From assembly GCA_041392785.1 (NCBI GenBank), contig JAWKLK010000006.1:213194-277193 (forward strand): a stretch of 64,000 nucleotides of DNA, written 5' to 3'. This document shows positions 47,796 to 57,531 of the stretch, piece by piece. The translations under genes and the position numbers were made by a program. Below the pieces are notes generated by a model that saw only the letters and a program-made list of their open reading frames with translations, made no database searches and was not told the DNA's origin. Within the stretch, counting starts at the first letter, position 1. Each line of letters opens with the position of its first letter. Source of the stretch: OLB9 sp041392785. Lineage in GTDB: Bacteria > Bacteroidota > Bacteroidia > Chitinophagales > Saprospiraceae.

Positions 47796-47852
47796 AACGT
47801 CTAGGCTATGTGACGGCTGCCTGATAAGGCAGATGGTATCATAGCCAATGTT
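47796..47852 (-). repeat. attC-like site 15
   Basis: 57 bp; arms GGCTATG/CATAGCC and CTGCC/GGCAG. The left cassette ends ATCATCGAAC, pairing with GTTCGATGAT at 45311. The TAAC end also provides the stop codon of the next gene (47851-47853). Confidence 0.88.
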
Positions 47853-48383
47853 ACTCGCCGTCTTTTAATTTATTTGTTTTTATTGTTACTTTTTCTATCC
47901 AAAATATATCACTTAAGCTTGGATCGATTGAGATTACTTCACCCGTTTTCAAATTTCTAAGCTGATTAAAATCGTGATCTCTAAAAAATGGACTTTTTAG
48001 GAATTGATGTATGTTTAAACCTAATAGTTCCAATTTCCCAATCTTGTGTTTTGATTCAATTTCGCCAGTTATACCTTTAGAGATAATTATTTGGTTTGCA
48101 AATGAATTAAACATCGATGAGTAACCTATACAATTTGCTTTTTTGGTTGTTATTAGCTTATTTGGATCAGTTGACTCCTTTTCAAAACTAAAATTTAATT
48201 CTTCAACCGTTATTGATTTAGCAATCTTCGCAATTTTCCCAATATCCATAACCTGGTTTTTCGTTCTTAATTCGATTTTATTTAATAATTCTTGGTTAGT
48301 AATTTCAAATCCGTATACTCCCCCCATAAATTAAACCACTTAGCCATTAAATTAGTTAAAAAATAATTTATAAAAATTGTCAT

Positions 48384-49253
48384 TTATGCGGCTGATTTAA
48401 CTGGTTCAAGATATGAATTGAACACAGTGTTTGGAGTGTTATTATTTAATTCCGTGTGTCTTCTTTGCGCATTATACCAGTCTATATACCACCCTATTCC
48501 TTTTCTTAATTGCTCTGCGTCTTGAGATGGACGTATGTATATGTGTTCGTACTTGATTGTCCTCCAAAATCGTTCTATGTATATATTGTCTTTTGCTCGG
48601 CCTTGGCCGTCCATACTAAGTTTTATGCCATTATTTATTACTCTATATACAAAGTCGTCTGAGGTGAATTGACTGCCTTGATCTGTGTTTATAATCGTTG
48701 GGCGACCATGTTTTTCTATACAATCCTCTAATACATTGCAACACCATATTGAGCTCATGGAGTTAGACAAATCCCAGTGTAAGATTTTCCTACTGAATAC
48801 ATCTATAAATGCTATTAAATACATATATCCTTTGGGCATGGGGATGTATGTAATATCTGCCATCCAGACTTGATTGGGAGCAGTTATTGGCAGATGCCTA
48901 AGTAAATATGGATATTTCTTATGCTCTGGGCTAATCCTAGAGGTGTGTGGGCCTGGCATAAGTGATTTAAGTCCCATAACCTCATAATACAAGCGATTTA
49001 TACGTTTGATATTCACTGCAAATCCTAAATCCATTGTAAGCCATGTATGCATACGCTCTGCACCGTATTCTGGATGATCAGTGTACATCCTATCCATATG
49101 TGCCATCAACTCAAGATTCAAATCGCTTTCATCAGTCTTCTTGGTATAATATTGGCTCGATCGATTTAGCGAAAGTAATACACATTTACTTCGCATACTA
49201 AGAGGAGATTCAACTTGACTTAGCATTTCTTGCTTATGTTCGGTACTAATCAT
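48384..49253 (-). CDS. IS3-family transposase OrfB
   Basis: 289 residues with an rve-type DDE core: WMADITYIPMPKGYMYLIAF (first Asp), IINTDQGSQFTSDDF (second Asp) and NIYIERFWRTIKYEHIY (Glu). The N-terminal HTH_21-like region is ELMAHMDRMYTDHPEYGAER. It overlaps orfA, and a run of A (AAAAAAAG) just before the orfA stop could serve as a -1 frameshift site to make the OrfAB fusion. Confidence 0.93.
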   Translation of the reverse strand: MISTEHKQEMLSQVESPLSMRSKCVLLSLNRSSQYYTKKTDESDLNLELMAHMDRMYTDHPEYGAERMHTWLTMDLGFAVNIKRINRLYYEVMGLKSLMPGPHTSRISPEHKKYPYLLRHLPITAPNQVWMADITYIPMPKGYMYLIAFIDVFSRKILHWDLSNSMSSIWCCNVLEDCIEKHGRPTIINTDQGSQFTSDDFVYRVINNGIKLSMDGQGRAKDNIYIERFWRTIKYEHIYIRPSQDAEQLRKGIGWYIDWYNAQRRHTELNNNTPNTVFNSYLEPVKSAA

Positions 49254-49540
49254 CCCAACACTTTTTTTAAAAAATCATTCTCCATTTGCAATTGACCAAT
49301 TTTGGAATATAGCCGTTGTGTCTCTGTTTCAACTTTATTCTCGTCGTCATTTTTTGTGCCAAAAGCAACATGAGCATTTTTTAAAAAATCACTCTTCCAT
49401 GTGCTTATTTGAGTTCCAGATACCTCGTATTTCTGCGAAAGCTCAGCTAAAGTCATCTTTTCTTTGAGTGCTTCTAATACAACCTTTGTCTTAAATTCGG
49501 CGGTTAACTTTCTGCGTTTACCATTCATTCTACTTGCCAT
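49250..49540 (-). CDS. IS3-family transposase OrfA
   Basis: 96 residues, HTH domain of the IS3 class (RRKLTAEFKTKVVLEALKEK, LAELSQKYEVSGTQISTWK) followed by a leucine-zipper-like tail (QMENDFLKKVLG). Binds the element ends. Confidence 0.92.
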   Translation of the reverse strand: MASRMNGKRRKLTAEFKTKVVLEALKEKMTLAELSQKYEVSGTQISTWKSDFLKNAHVAFGTKNDDENKVETETQRLYSKIGQLQMENDFLKKVLG

Positions 49541-49740
49541 TTTGATGTAAATTTAGTGTTTTAAATTTTATTAAGCAAGTGGTCTAGTTTTTGGGGAGTA
49601 CTATACCGTTCCTTTCGCCTATTTCTTCATATTTAATGATCCATCGAAAAATAATTCCTTTAAATAAGAAAAGTATAAAGATTAGTATTATTGCTATTTT
49701 AAGAATTTTTTTCACTGTATTTTTTATCATGATGGCGAGT

Positions 49741-49799
49741 AACGGTAGGTACATGCGTCGTGGCGGCGTTTAGCCGACATGATCGTCATGTACATTGTT
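49741..49799 (-). repeat. attC-like site 16
   Basis: 59 bp; GTACATG subfamily. The cassette on its left starts GTTACTCGCC and ends GGCGAGTAAC. The TAAC end supplies the stop of the gene to the right (49798-49800). Confidence 0.9.
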
Positions 49800-50397
49800 A
49801 TCTCACGTTTTCTTTAAGTAAAGTTAATAATATTTCTTTTATACTTTTTAATTGATTTGGCACTTTAACTAATTCTAGAAATCTATCTTTTATTAACTGA
49901 TTGATGCCATCAATTAATGATTGTGCAAGTATATTTTCTTCATTAATTAAATTTACCCCTTTCCATGCTTTTAGCTCATTAAACACATTTGCAAAATTAA
50001 AAACCCAATTATAATCTATTTCTGATGGAAATTGCTCCAATCTATTAATTAACTCTTTGCGTTTATAATTTACAAACTTATTTTTATTATCTTGATCAGA
50101 TTCTTTTATCAAAATTTCCATAGACTCACTGATAAAAAATTCATGGATACCTTGATTAGCTGCTTTTGAAGCTTTTCTAAGTTGACCTAATAGTCCAGTG
50201 GCTGGAAACGCAACATTATATTTACCTTGGATTTGTTCAATAAGTTTATCCCTAAATTTGCATTCATTCATCGAACCCATTTCATAGGCAATTAAAAATG
50301 AGTCAATCCTTTTATAATCATTTGCTTTAAATGAACCAGTATACATTCCAGGTCTTCTAATAAAATGGAAAATTATTTGAATGTCCCAATCTCTCAT
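49798..50397 (-). CDS. Cassette gene: hypothetical protein with RPGMYTG motif
   Basis: 199 residues, soluble. The start MRDWDIQIIFHFIRRPGMYTG resembles a recurring motif (RPGMYxG) of small orphan cassette and immunity-like proteins of unknown function; the rest is helical. The stop codon is the TAA of the attC end. Sole gene of its cassette. Confidence 0.66.
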   Translation of the reverse strand: MRDWDIQIIFHFIRRPGMYTGSFKANDYKRIDSFLIAYEMGSMNECKFRDKLIEQIQGKYNVAFPATGLLGQLRKASKAANQGIHEFFISESMEILIKESDQDNKNKFVNYKRKELINRLEQFPSEIDYNWVFNFANVFNELKAWKGVNLINEENILAQSLIDGINQLIKDRFLELVKVPNQLKSIKEILLTLLKENVR

Positions 50398-50428
50398 TTC
50401 ATATTTCTATTTATTTTCAATGTGAGAT

Positions 50429-50486
50429 AACGGCTGTGATATGGAGCGGACGCAGCGATAGCAAGTCTGATCTCATATCACTTGTT
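50429..50486 (-). repeat. attC-like site 17
   Basis: 58 bp; same core as the site at 43204 (GTGATATG/CATATCAC arms, GGAC/GTCT, unpaired AT). Confidence 0.9.
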
Positions 50487-50494
50487 ATCATGAG

Positions 50495-51229
50495 TTATTC
50501 ATTTATGTATTCATAATCTTTTTCAAGATCTAATTGAAAATCGAAATACTTGTTTTTCTTTTCATTCTTGATCCAATTTAAATAGTTCTCTTTGTTACAT
50601 TCCAGCTTACTCGCCATTTTCAATGACTGTTCGATTGACATAGTTGATGAATTTAGTTTGCTAATTATGATGGCTCTTGGTTTTATTTTGAGTTGGCCGT
50701 AAGCAAGGAATTTATGGTGCCCATCGAGGATGAATAATATGTGTGATTTAGCAACATGAAATATAACCATAGTTGGTCTTAATCCTTGTTTAATAGATTG
50801 TTTGTATTCATCGATTATAAGGTCATCATATTTGCATTGAGTTGGAATAATATCTGGACAGCCGCCATAATAGTCGAATGATTGAAAATTATTTCCTTCA
50901 GGAAGGTGAATTAAATCATAATGTTCATGTAAGTCGTATGTTCCAAATTCATATTGACCTGTCTTGAGAAATTGAGAATAGTAATCAACTAATGCATCAA
51001 ATTCTGTTGATGTGGCGACACCATTTTTAAGCATTTCTGAAGCAATAGTCGATTCCGCCCAGGATCTTTCATTTACACCTTTTGCAATGTGATATCTCCA
51101 AGTAGAACCAATTTCAGCGTACCATGTGTATTGTATTGGCAAACTGTTTAAATATAGAACTGACTCTTGATTATCGCCTTTGATATCAATTATTCCAAAT
51201 TTATTTGATATGTCAATTTTCTTTTTCAT
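50495..51229 (-). CDS. Cassette gene: ParB/sulfiredoxin-fold-like protein
   Basis: 244 residues. The segment SHILFILDGHHKFLAYGQLKI resembles the DGHHR motif of ParB-like nuclease or sulfiredoxin folds, which bind nucleotides or DNA. A second region, PDIIPTQCKYDDLIIDEYKQS, is unrecognised. Preceded by an N-terminal domain (residues 1-120) of no known family. Similar proteins are common as orphans; function unknown. Confidence 0.62.
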   Translation of the reverse strand: MKKKIDISNKFGIIDIKGDNQESVLYLNSLPIQYTWYAEIGSTWRYHIAKGVNERSWAESTIASEMLKNGVATSTEFDALVDYYSQFLKTGQYEFGTYDLHEHYDLIHLPEGNNFQSFDYYGGCPDIIPTQCKYDDLIIDEYKQSIKQGLRPTMVIFHVAKSHILFILDGHHKFLAYGQLKIKPRAIIISKLNSSTMSIEQSLKMASKLECNKENYLNWIKNEKKNKYFDFQLDLEKDYEYINE

Positions 51230-51240
51230 TAATTCATGAT

Positions 51241-51297
51241 AACGTCCAAGTATAAGCGATGCAAGGCGATAGCCGCAGTATAGTCTTATACATTGTT
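51241..51297 (-). repeat. attC-like site 18
   Basis: 57 bp; arms GTATAAG/CTTATAC with an inner GATGCAAGGCGATAGCCGC loop. The left cassette starts GTTATCATGA and ends TCATGATAAC. Confidence 0.87.
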
Positions 51298-51309
51298 ATC
51301 TCGGGTTTA

Positions 51310-51618
51310 TTAATTCATTTTAATTTTTAGTTCTAGTTTTCCACCAAAGCCTAATTCAACAATCTTTTCAAGTGTCGAAATTCGTGCTTCTTTGACAGAG
51401 TTTTCAATCTTTGAAATGTACGATTTCGTTGTTCCTACCTTGTCAGCAAGTTCTTGTTGAGTTAGTCCTTTCTTTAATCTTGCTTCCTGAAGCATTACTC
51501 CAATTTTGAAGTTGCCATAACCTTCTTCAAGCTCATCTCTTTTCTTGGTGCCTTTTTTACCAAAAAATTCATCTTTTAAGTCTTCTAGGGTTCCCACATT
51601 ATTTATTTTCTTGTTCAT
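51310..51618 (-). CDS. Antitoxin, Xre/HTH (HigA-like), family 2
   Basis: 102 residues; HTH GLTQQELADKVGTTKSYISK, close to the antitoxin at 44553. It overlaps the toxin by 20 bp, and its start may lie a few codons in. Intact pair. Confidence 0.87.
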   Translation of the reverse strand: MNKKINNVGTLEDLKDEFFGKKGTKKRDELEEGYGNFKIGVMLQEARLKKGLTQQELADKVGTTKSYISKIENSVKEARISTLEKIVELGFGGKLELKIKMN

Positions 51619-51946
51619 ATTCTTCTTTTATTTTTAATGCTTTTAATATTTCTGATTTGGGTGTTTTATGCGTTTTCTTTTGAAAGCTGTTCATCAGAAC
51701 CACCAATTGTTCGTCACTAAAAAAACAAAAGATTCTATATGTGTTTGATCCAAGACTCACCTTTACTTCATATAGACCATCTGTTCCTGTTAGATGTTTC
51801 AAATATGTTTCAGGAACCCGTTCAATGTCTTCAATAAGCTCTAATGTCCACACAATTTTCTTTTGCACGGCAATTGGTTGAAGTCTGAGGAATTCTCTAA
51901 AGTAATCCTTGTATGTTACAACCTTGCGATGCTTTTTCACTTTCAT
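51599..51946 (-). CDS. RelE/Gp49-like toxin, family 2
   Basis: 115 residues with YLKHLTGTDGLYEVKVSLGS and YRIFCFFSDEQLVVLMNSFQ, clearly related to the toxin at 44839 (about half identical by eye). Toxin-first order, intact. Confidence 0.88.
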   Translation of the reverse strand: MKVKKHRKVVTYKDYFREFLRLQPIAVQKKIVWTLELIEDIERVPETYLKHLTGTDGLYEVKVSLGSNTYRIFCFFSDEQLVVLMNSFQKKTHKTPKSEILKALKIKEEYEQENK

Positions 51947-52009
51947 GTTGCAAAGTTACAAAATGTTTCACTATCGTGCAACTTAATTTTTGCTTTTGTA
52001 ATCCGAGAT

Positions 52010-52068
52010 AACGGTTAGCACTGGCGACGGACGCAGCGATAGCAAGTCTGTACGTCCAGTGCATTGTT
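52010..52068 (-). repeat. attC-like site 19
   Basis: 59 bp; arms GCACTGG/CCAGTGC, inner CGGAC/GTCTG and AGCGATAGC centre. The cassette on its left (51295) starts GTTATCTCGG and ends CCGAGATAAC. Confidence 0.88.
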
Positions 52069-52076
52069 ATCTCGGG

Positions 52077-52832
52077 TTATTTTTTAAATTGATCTTTTGT
52101 TCCATAAAACTCATACAGTTCACTGGTCAAAGCTAATTTGCTGTTCTTTTCATATTTAGGTGTTTTTATAAGCATCATTGAAATTGCGCCTTGTACACCA
52201 ATGTATTTTTCTTTATCTTCAAGATCTTGTTGATTGTTTGTTATCATTTCTATCATTTCGAGTGCTTCTGATCTACCACTTTTTTCTACTTTTTTTAGTT
52301 TCGGCATTTTTACCAAAATTAACGCTTTATTGCCTTGAATTTTAGTCAAATATTCAAAGTTTGAAGGATTGATTTCTTCAGTTACCACTTGGTCAAATAA
52401 TTGTTTAATTTTAAATGATATCGAGTCACTTTCCATCGTTGGTGAAGAAGACATCATACTCAGATCGCTATTCAACATCTTACTTCTCGGATCTTCTTCT
52501 GCCGTGATGCCAATGATTGTTATCAATGCAAATAAACTACCCACAATACCTAAACCTAACCAATGCCAAAATGGTCTTTTTGCTTTTGATTTGTTCTCTT
52601 GATAAAGTTGACTCAATTTAATTGAAAAATCTTTTTGATCTATTGTTCTTTTGCAATGTGTGCATTCAGCAACAGCCTTCTTTCCTATTGGGAAAATAGG
52701 AATCCAAAATATATGAGCATATTTTCCAAAAACTGAAATTCTCTGGGTGCTATCATTTTGACAATATTCACATTTTGAATTTGCTACATCAAAGTTTCCA
52801 ATATTCGTTGCTTTGCTTCCAAAAATAATCAT
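52077..52832 (-). CDS. Cassette gene: zinc-ribbon membrane protein
   Basis: 251 residues: a zinc ribbon (CEYCQND at ~22, then CTHCKRT at ~56, two CxxC pairs), one membrane helix (LGLGIVGSLFALITIIGI at ~91-108) and a ~140-residue C-terminal domain with NKALILVKMPKLKKVEKSGR. Function unknown. Its cassette ends (GTTATCTCGG/CCGAGATAAC) are the same as those of the neighbouring TA cassette. Confidence 0.7.
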   Translation of the reverse strand: MIIFGSKATNIGNFDVANSKCEYCQNDSTQRISVFGKYAHIFWIPIFPIGKKAVAECTHCKRTIDQKDFSIKLSQLYQENKSKAKRPFWHWLGLGIVGSLFALITIIGITAEEDPRSKMLNSDLSMMSSSPTMESDSISFKIKQLFDQVVTEEINPSNFEYLTKIQGNKALILVKMPKLKKVEKSGRSEALEMIEMITNNQQDLEDKEKYIGVQGAISMMLIKTPKYEKNSKLALTSELYEFYGTKDQFKK

Positions 52833-52880
52833 GGTTCTAATTTTTTTAATTAATAAATGTTTTGTTTTTTAATCCGAGAT

Positions 52881-52938
52881 AACGGTTCGGCTATGCGTAG
52901 TGCGACCGATAGGGAGCATTATCGTCATAGCCATTGTT
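52881..52938 (-). repeat. attC-like site 20
   Basis: 58 bp; arms GGCTATG/CATAGCC, centre GCGACCGATAGGGAGC, AAC/GTT ends. The right cassette starts GTTGTGCGG and ends CCGCACAAC at 57452-57460. Confidence 0.87.
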
Positions 52939-52954
52939 GTGCGGTCGTGCTTTA

Positions 52955-54342
52955 TTATTCAGCTAATTGCACTCTATCTAAAGCAGTTCCTATGGCTAAG
53001 TTAATATCGTCCCATGTCTCTTCAGAAATGATCTTCGACCTTGTTAACTTCTCAAGTTTACGATCCATATCCTCCACAACATATCCTAGTTTCTTGTCAT
53101 AGTTAACGGAATTTAAATTAATTATGGTGTCAACTAATAATGGTTTAACTACAGTTTTCAGAACAGTTTTAATCGCTTTAGAAGATGTCTTTAAATAAGG
53201 AACGATATCAACAATATTATCAAATATCTGAGAAATAATATCTTTCCGTAAATTAACTTTCTTTTATAAATATTGTTTGTAATTCCATATACGATTAAAG
53301 AATTTTTTATTAAAACTTTACTTCCTAAACTAAGATCTACCTTTACTTCTTTTATTTTCTTACGTTCAGAAGAAGTAACTTTTAATAAATGTTTTTCAGA
53401 AAAATAATTTATATCCAGTGAAACTTTAATTATTATCCCTTTTATAAAAGACGAAATAGAACCACTAAGAATACTTTTTATTAAAAGGTCATTAGAAATT
53501 AAATCAGCACTTTGTTCAGCTAATGCCTTTATGTTTTTACTTATAAAGACTCTATTGTCAATTGTATCAAAATTGTTAAAAATGAATGAGTCCATTCTCA
53601 AAAATATAGGAATGAATTTTTCAATGAATTTTGCGACAACTATTGTAGAGGGGAAATATCTTGTTGACCTTTCAAAAAAATGATTTGGTAGATCAACTTT
53701 TTCATAAAATAGTGCATTAAAAATATTTCTTAATTCCAGCAAATTGGGTCTTCTAATAAAAATGAATCCGTCATCACCACATTCTTTGGCTTTTGTTAAT
53801 TCACTATCATTGTATGTTGCTAAAGCTAGTAATCCGCTAGTCAAGACCGCCAGTTCTATAGAATCATCTAACCATTCCGTATCCATTAAAATTTTCCAAT
53901 CTGACTCTGTCCTAATAAATATTTCAATATTCTCAAGTTTACTAACCACAAGCCCAGTATTCGGATCTTTGACTGTCCAAAGTCCAATTTGTTTTTCATT
54001 CTTAACTGCATAGTTACAACCATTTTTTACAACATCTTTAAATTCAAAATTTGGTAAAAATATATTCTTGTTTGACGGGATCATTCTGGGATGAATCAAA
54101 TTATTCATTTCAAGAATAGTATGTACCAAGTCAAATTTAAATGTTTCTAAATCACTCATATCATTGGAATATCCAAATGTTGGCAATTTAATTTTTTGTT
54201 TTGTGTTGAGATATTCTTTATAGTATTTAGGAATTATATCGCCATAGAGGGTTTCACCTTCTTTAACTTTGTGAACTATTGCATCTAGAAGATACAATTC
54301 ATTTTTATTAACTATAGGAAGATCCCAAATGCTACTTTCCAT
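52955..54342 (-). pseudogene. Cassette gene: protein with LysM-like opening, frameshifted
   Basis: The upper frame (53191-54342, 383 residues) starts MESSIWDLPIVNKNELYL, with HKVKEGETLYGDI near 29 that resembles a short LysM motif. At ~53262 in an A-rich stretch the frame breaks; another frame continues KDIISQIFDNIVDIVPYLKT to a stop at 52955 close to the cassette end. The full protein would be about 460 residues. It follows the large gene by 9 bp. Function unknown; natural decay or sequence error. Confidence 0.65.
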
Positions 54343-54351
54343 ATTCTAAAA

Positions 54352-57282
54352 TTATAATTGTCCGTCTGGCTGACTATTATTCAACCACACCAAATTGGTA
54401 GGGATTTTTGTTTCCCAAGGATCGCCTTCTGGAGTTCCTAAACTATCATATTCTTCTCCTTTAATTTCATCTACTATTGACTGAAATAGTGGGTCTCCTA
54501 AGACTGGTAAATCACCACCTAGCCATACTTGTCCAGTATTTATCAAATGCAAAACAGCAGTCTCAAAACTGTACGAAACGGGAACAATTACTCTACAATA
54601 ACCAGCTCTGAGCATTGCCATGAATTTAGGGTCATTATCCGATAATTCTCTAATGGTAGGATGCTCTGCTTTGTTGCTATAGAAATATGGATACGGCTTG
54701 TAAGTTATATTCTCCCATTCAAAAGCTATATTCATAAAACTTACAATTGGTGTCTCTTTTTTCAGTTGATTAAAGTCAATTTCTGAACGACCGTTTGTCG
54801 CTTTCTTCATTGCGTTCCAACTCTGAAATCTATCTAACAATAAAGCCTCAGTACACCATTTCTGTAATTCTTCTTTTTCTATTTGTCTATTTAATTCTGG
54901 ATTATTTCCTTCTATTTGTATGCCCGCCTGAATTTGTGCAGCTGCTAATTGACTTTCGTATTCGGCTTTCATATTCTCATATGATTCCATAATAGCATTG
55001 TAAACTGTTATTTGCCATTCTTCAAAACCCTCCAAAGATAATTCGCACAGTATATTTAAATAAACGGCTATATCGCTTCTGCCAATACCACTTAAAGATA
55101 TTTTCTCTTGCACATCTGGCAAATAAGTAGTCATTGGGTTTCCATTATTCCAATCACCATAAATTGCATATGGAGAATCATTATTAACCTGTATAACCCA
55201 CCCTGTATCAGAACCATCCCACACATGTACAGAGGCTCTTAATGTTAGTTTTTTAGCGACATATTTTGACGGTAGATCAATCTGCTCAGCAAATGATGTT
55301 GTCGCCCTTTCAGTAGAATTAAATTTTAGAGATTTATTAAAGGACGTTTGAATATTTTTATACTCAGAGGGTGTTAATGGTATATTCACTACGTTATATG
55401 CCGTCAACCATTTATCAGCATTATCCCTTGTTATGTCTTTGTAGCTTTTCAAAGGTTTACCAGCAAATACATTCTTATTATCATTAGGGTGAATAGGCTT
55501 TGGAACAGAAACACCTTTTGAGCTTGCACCTTGTCTTGAAAAGATATAAAACGCCAGAGGTGATGGAAAATAAAACTCTAACATTAGGCGTTTGCCAATA
55601 TTGTAAACTTGGTTTTCATAATACTTGTCAACCCACAAATACTTACCTATTTTATGATCAGGTGTGTTATTTTCAAGTTTATAACCATTGATGATTTCTA
55701 TTTCGTTTATTGTTGTTTTGCTTCTTTTCTCCCTGACTTTTTCTCTAATTCGATTTGATGCTTTCTCTGTTGTCTCTCTTGCATATTTTGATGCGGATTT
55801 TGAAGATACACTACTACTAGCGCTAGATGAGAAAGATGCATTAGCTGAAACAGAAACAGGTCCATAACCAGCAGTCAAACTAACTCCTAATTCCTTTTGT
55901 GAAGACTTGTTAACTTGTTCAGATATTTCCTTTGACATTTCAAATCTATCACTCGTGGATATTTCATTCTTTTCTTCTGTTTCTCTTTCGGTTTCAGATT
56001 CGTAGATTTCTTCTGTTCTTTTTAGGTCTCTAAGCGACCTCGTATATTCTTCTCCTGCAAATACATTTTTAATATGTGCTATTTCACCCGCTTCATATTT
56101 TAACAATTTTTGACGTATTACTTTGTAATCACCTATCCCCAATACATTAACAACTGGAGTATCAGGGTCTTCACTTTTTAAACGTTTCAGTAATTGACAA
56201 TAGCTTTCACCAGTATCTTTAGAAAGACATTTAGCATTAGAATTTAATGGGTAAATAATCTCTACTAAATTATCGATGTAGGACATGGTATAACCAACAC
56301 CACTTTTGATTTGACCAATTAAGACTGATTTTTTATGGTCAATTAAGTTGACAATGTCAGATATTTCTTGCTCTTGTGCCTTTTCAAAAGGAAGTGAAGC
56401 TAAAACCTGATTTGTGCTTTTATCCAGTTTTTTTAGGTCATTTTCCGAAAGTCTTGTGGCATTCCTTTGAGCCAAGTACTTCTCATAATCTTGTTCTGCT
56501 GTTTTCTCTGTACTTTCCTTTTTGGAACGTTCTTCCATTTTGTCTATTGATAGACTATTCTGATTTTTAAAATCAACTAGGGAAATAGGTTTATTTTTTA
56601 TAGTGTTCAGCTTTGTAGTTAAAACATTTTTAAGCTCATTCTTTGCATAGTCAAGTCTTTCGACCTCTTTTATGATTTCATCTTGATTATCTTCTACTTC
56701 TTCATCAGAGTCATCATTTTCGCTTTCAGTTTTTTCAATAAAAGTTACTGGGAATAAATCTTGGGGAAGAATTACATTTGATCGCATTACTGTTATGATT
56801 TCTCCTCGATTCGTTACGTCTTCTGAGTTTATTCTTGATAGTAGTGTTTCAAGTCTTATCAACCCTACAATTAGGTCAATAATCCCTATAGGATTGTCAA
56901 GCAGTGTATGAATAGTCAAATTATCCCAAAGAAGAGAAATATTTGAAAAATCAATATTTCTTATGGATAATTCATTTTTAATACGATTAACTGAAATACT
57001 ATTGTCTTCAATTTCCTGAATGACCCATTTTAATAAATCTTCTTCTTCACTATATTCTGCCTGAAATTCTGCTATTGCATTAAAAACAGTTGCATTATCA
57101 TATTCAGCTTTTGCCTTTGTTAGCAACTTCTCCAACTCACCCTTATCCTTTAGTTTTACTAAATCTTGATAAAGTTTTGAGGGTGAAGGAATTTGATAAA
57201 TTGATTCCTTCTCTAGTTCTTTCCCATCCTTTAGTTTTGCAGGACGAACGAACATGAATCTGAAAATTTCTGTATCTTGCAT
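54352..57282 (-). CDS. Cassette gene: large protein of unknown function
   Basis: 976 residues. An N-terminal helical region with an acidic stretch (ESENDDSDEEVEDNQDEIIK, ~190-210) precedes a Glu/Arg-rich coiled coil (RTEEIYESETERETEEKNE) and a Ser/Ala-rich segment (SFSSSASSSVSSKSASKYAR). Then comes YENQVYNIGKRLMLEFYFP and a C-terminal domain with FETAVLHLINTGQVWLGGDL. The YGKR-type motif and the C-terminal signature recall a large uncharacterised family, sometimes near contractile injection genes, but I see no such genes here. The 4.5-kb cassette is the largest gene cassette without an IS in the array. Confidence 0.6.
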   Translation of the reverse strand: MQDTEIFRFMFVRPAKLKDGKELEKESIYQIPSPSKLYQDLVKLKDKGELEKLLTKAKAEYDNATVFNAIAEFQAEYSEEEDLLKWVIQEIEDNSISVNRIKNELSIRNIDFSNISLLWDNLTIHTLLDNPIGIIDLIVGLIRLETLLSRINSEDVTNRGEIITVMRSNVILPQDLFPVTFIEKTESENDDSDEEVEDNQDEIIKEVERLDYAKNELKNVLTTKLNTIKNKPISLVDFKNQNSLSIDKMEERSKKESTEKTAEQDYEKYLAQRNATRLSENDLKKLDKSTNQVLASLPFEKAQEQEISDIVNLIDHKKSVLIGQIKSGVGYTMSYIDNLVEIIYPLNSNAKCLSKDTGESYCQLLKRLKSEDPDTPVVNVLGIGDYKVIRQKLLKYEAGEIAHIKNVFAGEEYTRSLRDLKRTEEIYESETERETEEKNEISTSDRFEMSKEISEQVNKSSQKELGVSLTAGYGPVSVSANASFSSSASSSVSSKSASKYARETTEKASNRIREKVREKRSKTTINEIEIINGYKLENNTPDHKIGKYLWVDKYYENQVYNIGKRLMLEFYFPSPLAFYIFSRQGASSKGVSVPKPIHPNDNKNVFAGKPLKSYKDITRDNADKWLTAYNVVNIPLTPSEYKNIQTSFNKSLKFNSTERATTSFAEQIDLPSKYVAKKLTLRASVHVWDGSDTGWVIQVNNDSPYAIYGDWNNGNPMTTYLPDVQEKISLSGIGRSDIAVYLNILCELSLEGFEEWQITVYNAIMESYENMKAEYESQLAAAQIQAGIQIEGNNPELNRQIEKEELQKWCTEALLLDRFQSWNAMKKATNGRSEIDFNQLKKETPIVSFMNIAFEWENITYKPYPYFYSNKAEHPTIRELSDNDPKFMAMLRAGYCRVIVPVSYSFETAVLHLINTGQVWLGGDLPVLGDPLFQSIVDEIKGEEYDSLGTPEGDPWETKIPTNLVWLNNSQPDGQL

Positions 57283-57457
57283 AATGTTATGTTTTTATTT
57301 TTGGTAAAGGTCAGTTTATCTATTAATCGTAGAAGCATTCAGTTTCTTACCCCGAAAGTTCATTTTTTTCAATAATATAGTTTTTGTTGTTCATTTTTAA
57401 GATGGATTTGATTTTCGGTTGATCTCATTTGATATTCGGTTTTTATTCATGCCGCAC

Positions 57458-57517
57458 AACGGTCCTGCCGTATGTGACGTGCCTGCGATAGCTGGCATGA
57501 ACATCATACGGCCTGTT
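57458..57517 (-). repeat. attC-like site 21
   Basis: 60 bp; almost the same core as the site at 44481 (GCCGTATG/CATACGGC arms, TGCGATAGC centre). Confidence 0.9.
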
Positions 57518-57531
57518 ATGATCTGGCCTTT

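Larger units (their letters stand above)
48314..49605 (-). mobile_element. IS3-family insertion sequence, copy 2 (intact)
   Basis: 1292 bp with ends TATACTCCCC/GGGGAGTACTATA and 3-bp duplication CCG (48311-48313 and 49606-49608). It carries orfA and orfB in the usual overlapping arrangement. Inserted in a cassette gene. Confidence 0.94.
47851..49730 (-). pseudogene. Transglutaminase-like cassette gene split by IS3 copy 2
   Basis: The native start is at 49730, with a membrane segment (KKILKIAIILIFILFLFK). The frame reaches GERN at 49606, is interrupted by the IS3-family copy, and resumes at GFEITNQELLNK (48313). The soluble part has a Cys in KKANCIGYSSMF, His in FRDHDFNQ and Asp in SIDPSLSD, the order of a transglutaminase-like catalytic triad; enzymatic role unproven. 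The stop TAA belongs to the attC end. The ORF that starts at 48327 uses IS sequence for its first residues. Confidence 0.7.
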
